This document shows positions 17,583-31,865 of a stretch of DNA of 64,000 nt, in pieces. Under the pieces are notes generated by a model. The model had not been told where the DNA came from. It did no database searches and saw nothing but the letters and a program-made list of their open reading frames with translations. Source of the DNA: Streptomyces sp. HUAS ZL42 (lineage in GTDB: Bacteria; Actinomycetota; Actinomycetes; Streptomycetales; Streptomycetaceae). The stretch lies in assembly GCF_040782645.1 (NCBI RefSeq), contig NZ_CP160403.1:5739001-5803000 (forward strand). Direction: 5' to 3'. Each line of letters begins with the position of its first letter. Position 1 is the stretch's first letter. Position numbers and translations under genes: made by a program.

Positions 17583-17738
17583 CGCCTTGTGAGGGTGGCC
17601 TCTTGGCCAACCGAGTGGGGTGGTGGGTGCCGCGGACCAACCCCGGCCACTCCCTCCGCCCCCACCCCACCGGCGGTACGCTGACCAGGCACATCCGCAC
17701 ACCAACGCACAACACACCCACCCCCGAAAGGACACCTC

Positions 17739-17909
17739 ATGCCGCTCGAAGCCGGCCTCCTGGAGATCCTCGCCTGCCCGGCCTGCCATGCCCCCCTCAA
17801 GGAGCAGGACGCCGAGCTGATCTGCACCGGCCAGGACTGCGGCCTGGCGTACCCCGTCCGTGACGGCATCCCCGTCCTTCTCATCGACGAGGCCCGGCGA
17901 CCCGCGTAG
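17739..17909 (+). CDS. Trm112 family zinc-ribbon protein
   Basis: A 56-residue protein with [11 protein letters not shown] near the N-terminus, a second cysteine pair (CTGQDC), and [13 protein letters not shown] near the C-terminus. This is the classic Trm112/DUF343 layout with four zinc-binding cysteines (about 13, 16, 29 and 34). Such proteins act as small partners or activators of methyltransferases and other enzymes. AAAGGA lies upstream of the ATG. The SIS-domain gene starts 44 bases after the stop, so they are probably cotranscribed. Confidence 0.88.
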   Translation: MPLEAGLLEILACPACHAPLKEQDAELICTGQDCGLAYPVRDGIPVLLIDEARRPA

Positions 17910-17953
17910 CCGACCCGCGTAAACGACGACCCCGGCGATCGGAGACTGCCGCC

Positions 17954-19084
17954 ATGCTCGACGAATCGCTGCTCGACACGCCGGAGGCCCTCGCCGAGGC
18001 CGACCGCCGTGCCCTCCTGCGCGGCGCCGCCGAAGCCGGCGCCCGCGTCCGCACCGCCGCCCGGCACGCCACCGAGGCCGGCGTCAACGACCTCAAACCG
18101 GACGGCCGCCCCCGCGCGATCCTCATCGCGGGCCCCGGTGCCGCCGCCACCTGCGTCGCCGACCTGCTCGAGACCCTCGCAGGCGCCGGCTGCCCCGTCA
18201 CCCGACTGGCCCCCACCGGTGTCGCCCCCGCCGCGGGCGCCCTGCGCTGGGAACTCCCCGGCTGGGCGGGCTCCATCGACCTGCTCCTCATCGCCACGCC
18301 GGACGGCAGCGAACCGTCCCTCTCCCTCCTCGCCGAGCAGGCCTACCGCCGCGGCATCACCGTCGTCGCCGTCGCACCCGCCAGCTCCCCCCTCACCGAG
18401 GCGGTCAACGCCGCGCACGGCCTCTACGTACCGATGGCGACGGCGCCTTACGAGCAGGACGAACAGCCCCTCGCCGCGTCCGCGCCCGGCGTCCTGTGGG
18501 CGCTGCTCACCCCGCTCCTGGCGATCCTGGACCGGACGGGCCTGATCACGGCCCCACCCGAGGCGCTCGAGAAGGTCGCCGACCGCCTCGACCACATCGC
18601 CGAGCGCTGCGGCCCGGCCATCGCGACGTACAGCAACCCCGCCAAGACCCTCGCCGCCGAACTCGCCGACACCCTCCCGGTGATCTGGACCGAGGGCACG
18701 TCGGCCGGCCCGGCGGGCCGCCGCTTCGCCGCCGCCCTCGCCGAGCTCTCCGGCAGCCCCGCGGTCGTCGCCGAACTCCCCGAGGCGCTCGCCGCGCACA
18801 GCGCGTTGCTGGCCGGTCCGCTCGCCGCCAGCGCCGACCCCGACGACTTCTTCCGGGACCGCGTGGAGGAGGCGCCCGCCCTGCACGCGCGCGTGGTGCT
18901 GCTCCGCGACCGCCCGATCGGCGGCCTCACCGCCGCGCCTGCCGCCCGTGACCTGGCCCTCAGCCACGACACGCCGATCAGCGAACTCGAGCCCGAACCC
19001 GGCGGCGAACTGGAGACCCTCGCGGAACTGATCGCCATCACGGATTTCGCCGCCGTTTACCTGGCGCTCGCCTCAGGCGCCTGA
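17954..19084 (+). CDS. SIS-domain protein, phosphoglucose/phosphomannose isomerase-like
   Basis: A 376-residue protein. A sugar-isomerase fold occupies about residues 50-210 (RPRAILIAGPGAAATCVADLLETL, then GWAGSIDLLLIATPDGSEPSLSLLAEQAYRRGITVVAVAP). A second lobe carries PVIWTEGTSAGPAGRRFAAAL. It resembles bifunctional phosphoglucose/phosphomannose isomerases, but their usual catalytic motifs are not obvious, so the activity is uncertain. It lies between the Trm112 and manA genes, which supports a role in mannose phosphate metabolism. Confidence 0.8.
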   Translation: MLDESLLDTPEALAEADRRALLRGAAEAGARVRTAARHATEAGVNDLKPDGRPRAILIAGPGAAATCVADLLETLAGAGCPVTRLAPTGVAPAAGALRWELPGWAGSIDLLLIATPDGSEPSLSLLAEQAYRRGITVVAVAPASSPLTEAVNAAHGLYVPMATAPYEQDEQPLAASAPGVLWALLTPLLAILDRTGLITAPPEALEKVADRLDHIAERCGPAIATYSNPAKTLAAELADTLPVIWTEGTSAGPAGRRFAAALAELSGSPAVVAELPEALAAHSALLAGPLAASADPDDFFRDRVEEAPALHARVVLLRDRPIGGLTAAPAARDLALSHDTPISELEPEPGGELETLAELIAITDFAAVYLALASGA

Positions 19085-19156
19085 CCTGGGCATCCGGGCA
19101 CACACCTGCCGACCAGCGCTCGCTGAGCGGCGTACGTACGGAGACGAAGACACAGC

Positions 19157-20308
19157 ATGGACCGCCTCGACAACACCATCCGCCCCTACGCCTGGGGCTC
19201 CACCACCGCCATCCCCGAGCTGCTCGGCGTCGAGCCGAGCGGCGAGCCGCAGGCGGAGATGTGGATGGGCGCCCACCCGGGCGCGCCCTCGCGCACCGCG
19301 CGCGGCACGCTGGTCGAGGTGATCGAAACGGATCCGGAACGCGAGCTGGGCGAGCGAGCCGTCGCCAGGTTCGGCCCCCGGCTCCCCTTCCTCCTCAAGA
19401 TCCTCGCCGCCGGCGCCCCGCTCTCCCTCCAGGTGCACCCCGACCTGGAGCAGGCGAAGGAGGGTTACCAGGACGAAGAACGCCGCAACATCCCCATCGA
19501 CGCTTCGTACCGCAACTACAAGGATGCCAATCACAAGCCCGAACTCATCTGCGCGCTCACCGAGTTCGACGGCCTGTGCGGCTTCCGTGACCCGGTGCAT
19601 GCCGCCGACCTGCTCGACGGCCTCGGCGTCGACTCCCTCAAGCCGTATGTCGACCTGCTGCACGCCCATCCCGAGGACGCGGCCCTGCGTGAGGTCCTGA
19701 CCGCCGTACTGACCGCGGACCGCAAGGAGATGGCCCACAGCGTCGCCGAGGCAGCGGCCGCCTGCGACCGGCTCGGCGGAGACTACGCCCCCTACGCCGG
19801 CATCGCCCACCACTACCCGGGCGACCCCGGCGTCATCGCGGCGATGCTGCTCAACCACGTCCGGCTGCAGCCCGGCGAGGCCCTGTTCCTGGGCGCCGGC
19901 ATCCCGCACGCCTACCTGAGCGGCCTCGGCGTCGAGATCATGGCCAACTCGGACAACGTCCTGCGCTGCGGCCTGACACCCAAGCACGTCGACGTCCCCG
20001 AACTCCTGCGGATCGTCCGCTTCGAGGCCGGTGACCCCAGCGTGCTGCGCCCGGAGGCCGCACCCGACGGCGAGGAGGTCTACGAGACCCCGATCGAGGA
20101 GTTCCGGCTGTCCCGCTACGTCCTCCCGCAGGGCGTCGCCGTCCACGACCTCACGCGCGCGACCCCGCAGATCCTGCTGTGCACCGCGGGTGTGGTCCGC
20201 GCGGGCGAGCACCGGCTGACCCCCGGCCAGTCGGTCTTCGTCCCCGCAGGGGAGACAGCCGAAGTGTCCGGGGCCGGCACCGTCTTCCGGGCCACTGTGA
20301 TCGTATGA
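19157..20308 (+). CDS. manA: Mannose-6-phosphate isomerase, class I
   Basis: A 383-residue zinc cupin enzyme interconverting fructose-6-phosphate and mannose-6-phosphate. Family marks are RPYAWGSTTAIPELLG, PLSLQVHPDLEQAKEGY with the zinc Gln and His, NYKDANHKPELICALTEFDGLCGFR with further ligands, and GIPHAYLSGLGVEIMANSDNVLRCGLTPKHVD. With manB and the guanylyltransferase-like protein at 2766 it gives a full route from fructose-6-phosphate to GDP-mannose. A CGTACGTACG motif ends 16 bases before the ATG and recurs upstream of the next gene. Confidence 0.96.
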   Translation: MDRLDNTIRPYAWGSTTAIPELLGVEPSGEPQAEMWMGAHPGAPSRTARGTLVEVIETDPERELGERAVARFGPRLPFLLKILAAGAPLSLQVHPDLEQAKEGYQDEERRNIPIDASYRNYKDANHKPELICALTEFDGLCGFRDPVHAADLLDGLGVDSLKPYVDLLHAHPEDAALREVLTAVLTADRKEMAHSVAEAAAACDRLGGDYAPYAGIAHHYPGDPGVIAAMLLNHVRLQPGEALFLGAGIPHAYLSGLGVEIMANSDNVLRCGLTPKHVDVPELLRIVRFEAGDPSVLRPEAAPDGEEVYETPIEEFRLSRYVLPQGVAVHDLTRATPQILLCTAGVVRAGEHRLTPGQSVFVPAGETAEVSGAGTVFRATVIV

Positions 20309-20444
20309 CCGTGATTGTGGGCACCTGACGCGCCGCTGCCGGACGGGGCTGCAACAATGGCCCACCGGCAAAGGACGGGCAAAGCCAACCGCGGGCGGCG
20401 CCCTGAACTGCGTACGTACGAAGGCGAAGGGACATCGCGAACTC

Positions 20445-21425
20445 ATGAGCGCGTCAGGCGGCACCAAGGCGATCGTGGCGGCACTCGGCGCCAACCTCGC
20501 GATCGCGGCATCGAAGTTCGTGGCGTTCGCGTTCAGCGGCTCGTCCTCGATGCTGGCCGAGGGCGTGCACTCGCTCGCCGACTCCGGCAACCAGGCCCTG
20601 CTCCTGATCGGCGGCAAGAAGGCCGAGCGCGAGGCCACCCCGCAGCACCCCTTCGGCTACGGCCGTGAGCGCTACATCTACGCCTTCCTCGTCTCGATCG
20701 TCCTCTTCTCCGTCGGTGGCATGTTCGCCATCTACGAGGGCTACGAGAAGATCAAGCACCCGCACGAACTGGAGCACTGGTACTGGCCGGTGGGCGTCCT
20801 CGTCTTCGCGATCATCTCTGAGTCCTTCTCCTTCCGTACGGCCATCAAGGAGTCCAACGAACTGCGCGGCTCGCTGTCCTGGACTCAGTTCGTCCGCCAC
20901 GCCAAGGCCCCCGAGCTGCCCGTCGTCCTCCTGGAGGACTTCGGTGCCCTGATCGGTCTGGTCCTGGCCCTCGGCGGTGTCGGCCTGGCCCTGATCACCG
21001 GCGACGGCGTCTGGGACGGCATCGGCACGGTCCTCATCGGTGTCCTGCTCGTCCTGATCGCGCTCGTCCTGGCCGCCGAGACCAAGTCGCTGCTGCTCGG
21101 CGAGGCCGCGGGACTCGAAGAGGTCAAGAAGATCGAGGCCGCGACCGTCGACGGCGCCACGGTCACCGGCATCATCCACATGCGCACCCTCCACCTCGGC
21201 CCCGAGGAACTGCTGATCGCCGCCAAGATCGCTGTCCGGCACGACGACACGGCCGAAGACGTCGCCTCCGCCATCAACGCCGCCGAGGCCCGCATCCGCG
21301 AGGCCGTCCCGATCGCCCGCGTGATCTACCTCGAGCCCGACATCTACAGCGAGGCGGAGGCGGCCAAGGGCCCGGACCGTGAGGCCACGCCCGGGGGACC
21401 GGCGCCGCACGGCGCCGGCCACTGA
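20445..21425 (+). CDS. Cation diffusion facilitator family transporter
   Basis: A 326-residue membrane protein with about six hydrophobic helices. Typical CDF residues occur in the first helices (GSSSMLAEGVHSLADSGNQALLL with the HxxxD metal site) and later ALVLAAETKSLLLGEAAG. The cytoplasmic C-terminal domain (VTGIIHMRTLHLGPEELLIAAKI) is metal-sensing. It probably exports Zn2+ or a related divalent cation; the metal cannot be fixed from sequence. It is downstream of manA with a 136-base gap. The segment 20411-20430 matches the manA leader. Confidence 0.9.
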   Translation: MSASGGTKAIVAALGANLAIAASKFVAFAFSGSSSMLAEGVHSLADSGNQALLLIGGKKAEREATPQHPFGYGRERYIYAFLVSIVLFSVGGMFAIYEGYEKIKHPHELEHWYWPVGVLVFAIISESFSFRTAIKESNELRGSLSWTQFVRHAKAPELPVVLLEDFGALIGLVLALGGVGLALITGDGVWDGIGTVLIGVLLVLIALVLAAETKSLLLGEAAGLEEVKKIEAATVDGATVTGIIHMRTLHLGPEELLIAAKIAVRHDDTAEDVASAINAAEARIREAVPIARVIYLEPDIYSEAEAAKGPDREATPGGPAPHGAGH

Positions 21426-21739
21426 GTTTCCTCACGTCGCTCGTCAGAGACGGCCGGGTGCGTCTCCCGGGCGCCGATCCCTTGCCGAGATCGGCGTGAT
21501 GTGTTCGGAGGCGGACTGGGGTCGGCCGGGTCCGCCGGTGTAGCTTGGGACGGAGCCAGACGTCGCTGCTGATGGCGGTCGGGCGGTCCCACCGCGGACC
21601 GGCCGAGGGAGAGAGGGCCTCCGACGGACTGCGCTGCGCGCACGCGGGCATGCCTGTGTCCCCTTTGGGCACCCCTGTGTCCGCCGCCGCGCAGATCAGC
21701 CGTACCCAACCTCGACCCAACCCCGAGGAGCAGCTCGTA
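21426..21739. other. Leader region of adenosylhomocysteinase gene
   Basis: About 310 bases. A GAGGAG ribosome-binding site lies about 9 bases before the ahcY ATG. A duplicated CCTGTGTCC (near 21653 and 21672) flanks TTTGGGCAC. I looked for the S-adenosylhomocysteine riboswitch that precedes ahcY in some bacteria but could not build its conserved core. No protein-coding sequence is convincing. Confidence 0.45.
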
Positions 21740-23197
<1,458 letters not shown>

Positions 23198-23227
23198 GCA
23201 GCGCCCCTGAGCAGCAGGTCCTCCGAG

Positions 23228-23260
23228 GCAGGCCCCCGCACCCCCGTGCCGGGGGCCTGC
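23228..23260 (+). terminator. Terminator after ahcY
   Basis: GCAGGCCCCCG (23228-23238) and CGGGGGCCTGC (23250-23260) form a perfect 11-bp stem, followed by CCCTTT. It starts 30 bases after the ahcY stop. Confidence 0.8.
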
Positions 23261-23311
23261 CCCTTTGGCCCTTGTGGCCGGATCAGCCCGTCAAGACCCA
23301 GGACCCACCCC

Positions 23312-23926
23312 ATGCCCCGCGGCCGTTATTCGCTCCACGATCCACACGATCAAATCCCCCTCGCAGAAGAGCACTTCCACTGCGCGCCCGGCCCCTCCGG
23401 CTGGCGCTACGTCTCCCAGCTCACCACCCCCTCGGGCGATCACAGCGGCTCCGTCGACCTCGCCCTCGACGAACTCGGCCGCCCCATCCGGCTCGAACTC
23501 CATGCGAGGAGCTGGCAAGTGCGCGGTGCCGCCCTGGACGGCGTCACATGGGTCCGCACCGACCCCACCGGCACCCATGCCACCGAAGGCAATGTCCGCG
23601 CCCACGCCTTCACCGGCACGTCGCCCGCATTCCTCATCGCCACCACCCGTCTCCTGCGCCTCACCCCTTCCGCGCCCGCGACCCGCGTACGGCTCGTCGC
23701 CTTCACGGAGCCGGTCCTCGCCCCGCGCACCGTGGACCAGTCCTGGGCCTTGCTGAGAAGAGAAACACACGCCACTGACAACGGCCCTCTGACCGTGGAC
23801 GAATACCAGGTCACAGCCCTGGACACGGGCGAACAGCACGCAGTGCACATCGCCGGAGACGTGGTGCTCGCGGCGCCCGGCATCGAACTGGAGAACCTGG
23901 AGTCGCCGCCGTCCGTGTTCGACTGA
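23312..23926 (+). CDS. Conserved hypothetical protein, no recognised domain
   Basis: A 204-residue soluble protein I do not recognise as a named family. It opens GRYSLHDPHDQIPLAEEHFHCAPGPSGWRYVSQ and continues with alternating beta-like segments (GSVDLALDELGRPIRLELHARSWQVRG, TRVRLVAFTEP, VDEYQVTALDTGEQHAVHIAGDVVLAAPGIELENLESPP). There is no signal peptide and no membrane helix. The pattern suggests a lipocalin- or beta-barrel-like ligand-binding fold, but that is only a guess. GC-skewed codon use and an AGGA ahead of the ATG make it a real gene. The start at 23312 is preferred over 23246, which lies in the ahcY terminator. Confidence 0.75.
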   Translation: MPRGRYSLHDPHDQIPLAEEHFHCAPGPSGWRYVSQLTTPSGDHSGSVDLALDELGRPIRLELHARSWQVRGAALDGVTWVRTDPTGTHATEGNVRAHAFTGTSPAFLIATTRLLRLTPSAPATRVRLVAFTEPVLAPRTVDQSWALLRRETHATDNGPLTVDEYQVTALDTGEQHAVHIAGDVVLAAPGIELENLESPPSVFD

Positions 23927-23946
23927 GCGGGGTGCAGGAGACCGGT

Positions 23947-24948
23947 TTACGCCGGCGGCGCGAAGCCCGTGTGGGGTCGATCGGCCGCGGCCGGTGGTTC
24001 GTCCTGCGGCGCGGCAACCGTGGGCGGCCGGTCCGGCCAGGGGGCGGCAGCCGCGGGCGGTTGCGCTGGAGCAGGTGGCTGCGCCGCCCAGGGACCGTAC
24101 GCACCCGGCACACCAGCCGCAGCACCGCCGCCGACCACCGGACCACCGGCCATCGGACCACCGCCAACGGGACCACCAACAGCGGCCGTGCCGTTCGCGA
24201 ACGCCCGCCGCACGTCCCGGGCCTGCCGCTCCTGCACCACCGCCGCCAGATACGCAGCCGGCGGAACCCCCTGCGGCGCCGGAGCCCCCGTACGCGCCGC
24301 CAGGTCTGTGGCCAGCCGCTCCGCCATCGCCCAGCCGACCTGCGGGTCGAGCTGGTGCATCCGGCTCAGGTACTGACGGATCGCAAGCCACAGGCCATCC
24401 GGAACTCCGGACAGGTCCAGGCCCGAGAACCTCCCTGCGAGCCAGGGCGGAGGCGGGGGCGCGAACCCTGTCCGACCGGCGGGCACACGCTCCCGTACGA
24501 CCAGAGTCCCCGCGAACACGTCACCCAGCCGCCGACCGCGCGACGACACGAGCGAGGCGATACAGGCGACCACCCCGAAGGTCAGCAGAATCTCGACGAC
24601 GCCGACCGCGCCCCGCACCAACGCGTGCCGGAACCGGATCGGTCCGCCGTCGTCCCGGACCACCCGCAGCCCGCACGCCAGTTTCCCCAGCGAACGCCCA
24701 TGACTGAGCGTCTCCACCGCGATCGGCCCGCCCACCAGCACCAGCAAGAAGGTGGCGATCGACAACGCGATCTGTGCCGCCTCGTCCAATGACGCCGTGG
24801 ACAGCACCAGAACCATGGACACCGCGATGTAGGCAGCCACGGCCACTGCCAGGTCGAGCACCAAGGCCAGGGCCCTGCTGGGCAGCCTCGCGGGGCGCAA
24901 CTCCAGCGCCACCGCCTCGCCCGTCACCAGCTCATTCACGTCCGCCAT
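23947..24948 (-). CDS. RDD family membrane protein with disordered C-terminus
   Basis: A 333-residue protein. The RDD domain occupies roughly residues 10-160, with the opening Arg and two Asp positions in RPARLPSRALALVLDLAVAVAAYIA and three hydrophobic helices; GRSLGKLACGLRVVRDDG is typical. A helical region then leads to a C-terminal tail of about 80 residues rich in Gly, Pro and Ala. The role of RDD proteins is poorly known (small transporters have been proposed). The start is fixed by AGGGGAAGGG before the ATG at 24948. It is divergent from spoIIM, a common actinobacterial pairing. Confidence 0.85.
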   Translation of the reverse strand: MADVNELVTGEAVALELRPARLPSRALALVLDLAVAVAAYIAVSMVLVLSTASLDEAAQIALSIATFLLVLVGGPIAVETLSHGRSLGKLACGLRVVRDDGGPIRFRHALVRGAVGVVEILLTFGVVACIASLVSSRGRRLGDVFAGTLVVRERVPAGRTGFAPPPPPWLAGRFSGLDLSGVPDGLWLAIRQYLSRMHQLDPQVGWAMAERLATDLAARTGAPAPQGVPPAAYLAAVVQERQARDVRRAFANGTAAVGGPVGGGPMAGGPVVGGGAAAGVPGAYGPWAAQPPAPAQPPAAAAPWPDRPPTVAAPQDEPPAAADRPHTGFAPPA

Positions 24949-25070
24949 CCCTTCCCCTGGCCTGCCCCGACGACCGTCAGTCTGCCAAGCTGAGGGCGCA
25001 CCGCGCCGCAGTACGACAAGCTGACATCCACGACGAGCCGCCGACGAACAGCCGAGGAGCAGGCACACCG

Positions 25071-26078
25071 ATGGACCTCGACGTCTTCGTCTCCACTCAC
25101 AGAGCCGAGTGGGACCGCCTCGATGCCCTGCTCAGGCGCCAGCGCCGCCTCACCGGCCCCGAGGTCGACGAACTCGTCGCCCTCTATCAACGCACCGCCA
25201 CCCACCTCTCCCTGATCCAGTCCAGCGCCCCCGATCCCCAGCTGACCGGTCGGCTGAGCCAACTGGTGGCACGCGCGCGTAGTGCCGTGACAGGGACCCG
25301 GCGCGCCTCCTGGCGGGACGTCACCCGCTTCCTCGCCCACGGTTTCCCCGCCGCGGTCTACCGATCCCGCCACTGGTGGGTACCCACAGCACTCATCTCC
25401 ACCGCGGTGTCCATCCTCCTGGGATGGTGGATAGGCACCCACCCCGAGGTGCAGTCCTCCATCGCCGCCCCCAGCGAACTGCGCGAGCTCACCCGCCCGG
25501 GCGGTCAGTACGAGACGTACTACTCGAGCCACCCCGCGGCCGCCTTCGCCGCCCATGTCTGGACGAACAACGCCCAGGCCGCCGCAATGTGCCTGGTCCT
25601 GGGAGTCTTCCTGGGGCTGCCCGTCCTCTGGATCCTCTTCCAGAACATGCTGAACCTCGGCGTGGGCTTCGGCCTGATGTCCTCGGCCGGCCGCCTTGAC
25701 ACCTTCCTCGGCCTCGTCCTCCCACACGGCCTGCTCGAACTGACAGCGGTCTTCGTAGCCGCCGGCACCGGCCTGCGCCTCGGCTGGACCGTCATCTCCC
25801 CAGGCCCGCGGACCCGCCGCACGGCCCTCGCCGAGGAAGGACGCGCCGCCGTGGGCATGGCGATAGGTCTCGCCCTGGTCCTCTTCGTCTCCGGCGCGAT
25901 CGAAGGCTTCGTCACCCCGTCGGGCCTGCCCACGTGGGCCCGCATCGGCATCGGAGTCGCCGCTGAACTGGCCTTCCTCGCCTACGTGTATGTCCTGGGC
26001 GGCCGCGCGGCCCGCGCCGGCGAGACAGGCGACCTCGAGGCTGCTGAGCGCAGCGCAACGGTGCCCATGGCCGCCTGA
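25071..26078 (+). CDS. Stage II sporulation protein M family membrane protein (DUF95)
   Basis: A 335-residue integral membrane protein of the SpoIIM/DUF95 family. The first about 85 residues are a cytoplasmic helical region (DVFVSTHRAEWDRLDALLRRQRRLTGPEVDELVALY). Five or so membrane helices follow, with the family motifs TNNAQAAAMCLVLG and LPHGLLELTAVFVAAGTGLRLGW. In Bacillus SpoIIM takes part in septal wall remodelling during engulfment. In actinobacteria the gene is common in non-sporulating species too, beside RDD and MoxR/DUF58 genes. GAGGAG lies upstream of the ATG. Confidence 0.88.
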   Translation: MDLDVFVSTHRAEWDRLDALLRRQRRLTGPEVDELVALYQRTATHLSLIQSSAPDPQLTGRLSQLVARARSAVTGTRRASWRDVTRFLAHGFPAAVYRSRHWWVPTALISTAVSILLGWWIGTHPEVQSSIAAPSELRELTRPGGQYETYYSSHPAAAFAAHVWTNNAQAAAMCLVLGVFLGLPVLWILFQNMLNLGVGFGLMSSAGRLDTFLGLVLPHGLLELTAVFVAAGTGLRLGWTVISPGPRTRRTALAEEGRAAVGMAIGLALVLFVSGAIEGFVTPSGLPTWARIGIGVAAELAFLAYVYVLGGRAARAGETGDLEAAERSATVPMAA

Positions 26079-26131
26079 TGTGCGTCCGCCCCCACTGAGC
26101 TGCTACTGTCTCCTTCGCCCCACGGGAGCCG

Positions 26132-26160
26132 TTGACACGGAGGCCCTGGGGAGGTAGATT
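26132..26160 (+). promoter_or_regulatory. rRNA promoter 1
   Basis: A perfect -35 TTGACA (26132-26137), a 17-base spacer and a good -10 TAGATT (26155-26160). This is the best vegetative-sigma promoter in the window, about 470 bases upstream of mature 16S rRNA. Confidence 0.85.
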
Positions 26161-26275
26161 CAAACAGTTGCCCGGAAGTGGATCTAGTCCCGCTGGGAAC
26201 AGTGAGCATCTATCCGCTTCTCGGAACCTTGATTTCGCAGAAGCCCCTCCCGACCAATTCGGACACCAGAGGCCG

Positions 26276-26305
26276 TTCAGTACGGCCGCGAATCTCTGAT
26301 AATGT
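26276..26305 (+). promoter_or_regulatory. rRNA promoter 2 (weaker)
   Basis: TTCAGT (26276-26281), an 18-base spacer and TAATGT (26300-26305). The -10 is good and the -35 matches only in part, as is usual for the downstream rRNA promoters of Streptomyces. Confidence 0.5.
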
Positions 26306-26380
26306 CGGGTCCGCCGGAAAGAGAAACGCGAGAGCGGGAACCTGGAAAGCACCGAGGAAATCGGATCGAAAAGGATCTGA

Positions 26381-26386
26381 TAGAGT
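26381..26386 (+). promoter_or_regulatory. -10 element of a proximal rRNA promoter
   Basis: TAGAGT within CTGATAGAGTCGGAAACGC, a sequence block repeated in rRNA leaders of Streptomyces. No clear -35 accompanies it. A proximal promoter is inferred from this resemblance. Confidence 0.45.
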
Positions 26387-26633
26387 CGGAAACGCAAGAC
26401 CGAAGGGAAGCGCCCGGAGGAAAGCCCGAGAGGGTGAGTACGAAGGAAGCGTCCGTTCCTTGAGAACTCAACAGCGTGCCAAAAATCAACGCCAGATATG
26501 TTGATACCCCGTCTCCGGCCGTCATGGCTGGGGCGAGGTTCCTTTGAAATAACACAGCGAGGATGCTGTGTGTGAGGGGATTATTCCTCCTCTCGCACCG
26601 CTCTCGTGGTGTCATCCCGATTACGGGAGAACA

Positions 26634-31582
<4,949 letters not shown>

Positions 31583-31598
31583 TGCTCGCGTCCACTGT
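31583..31598 (+). promoter_or_regulatory. Right arm of pre-23S processing stalk
   Basis: TGCTCGCGTCCACTGT pairs perfectly over 16 bases with 28443-28458 on the other side of 23S rRNA. Confidence 0.85.
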
Positions 31599-31657
31599 GT
31601 TAGTTCTGAGGCAACGACCCCGTACGTGTGTGTACGGTCCGGTCGGACTTCATAGTG

Positions 31658-31777
31658 TTTCGGTGGTCATAGCGTGAGGGAAACGCCCGGTTACATTCCG
31701 AACCCGGAAGCTAAGCCTTACAGCGCCGATGGTACTGCAGGGGGGACCCTGTGGGAGAGTAGGACACCGCCGAACAA
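31658..31777 (+). rRNA. rrf: 5S ribosomal RNA
   Basis: About 120 nt, beginning TTTCGGTGGTCATAGCG and ending with the complementary CACCGCCGAA. The loop segments CCGAACCCGGAAGCTAAG and GAGAGTAGGACACCGCCG are universal 5S features. It lies about 75 bases after 23S and is followed by a strong terminator. Confidence 0.96.
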
Positions 31778-31785
31778 TTCTTGAG

Positions 31786-31818
31786 AAAGGCCCACGCCGA
31801 AAGGCGTGGGCCTTTTTT
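31786..31818 (+). terminator. rRNA operon terminator
   Basis: A 13-bp perfect stem (31786-31798 with 31803-31815; AAAGGCCCACGCC / GGCGTGGGCCTTT) with a GAAA tetraloop, running into a T-run. It is a textbook intrinsic terminator 8 bases after 5S rRNA. Confidence 0.95.
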
Positions 31819-31865
31819 CTTTGTCCGGTTCGACCGGAAGGTTCCATACCCTCCCGGTCTCGGAA

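Larger units (their letters stand above)
26079..26633 (+). promoter_or_regulatory. rRNA operon promoter and leader region
   Basis: About 555 bases between spoIIM and 16S rRNA. It contains several tandem promoters (listed separately) and leader motifs typical of Streptomyces rRNA operons. These include GGGAAGCGCCCGGAGGAAAG and an antitermination/processing segment TTGAGAACTCAACAGCGTGC at about 26459-26478. The base composition is visibly less GC-rich than the rest of the window. No protein is encoded. Confidence 0.8.

Noticed and set aside
21426..21739. S-adenosylhomocysteine riboswitch upstream of ahcY
   Set aside because: A GCGCTGC string is present, but the conserved flanking GAGG and paired segments of the known aptamer could not be assembled. 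A covariance-model search would settle it.
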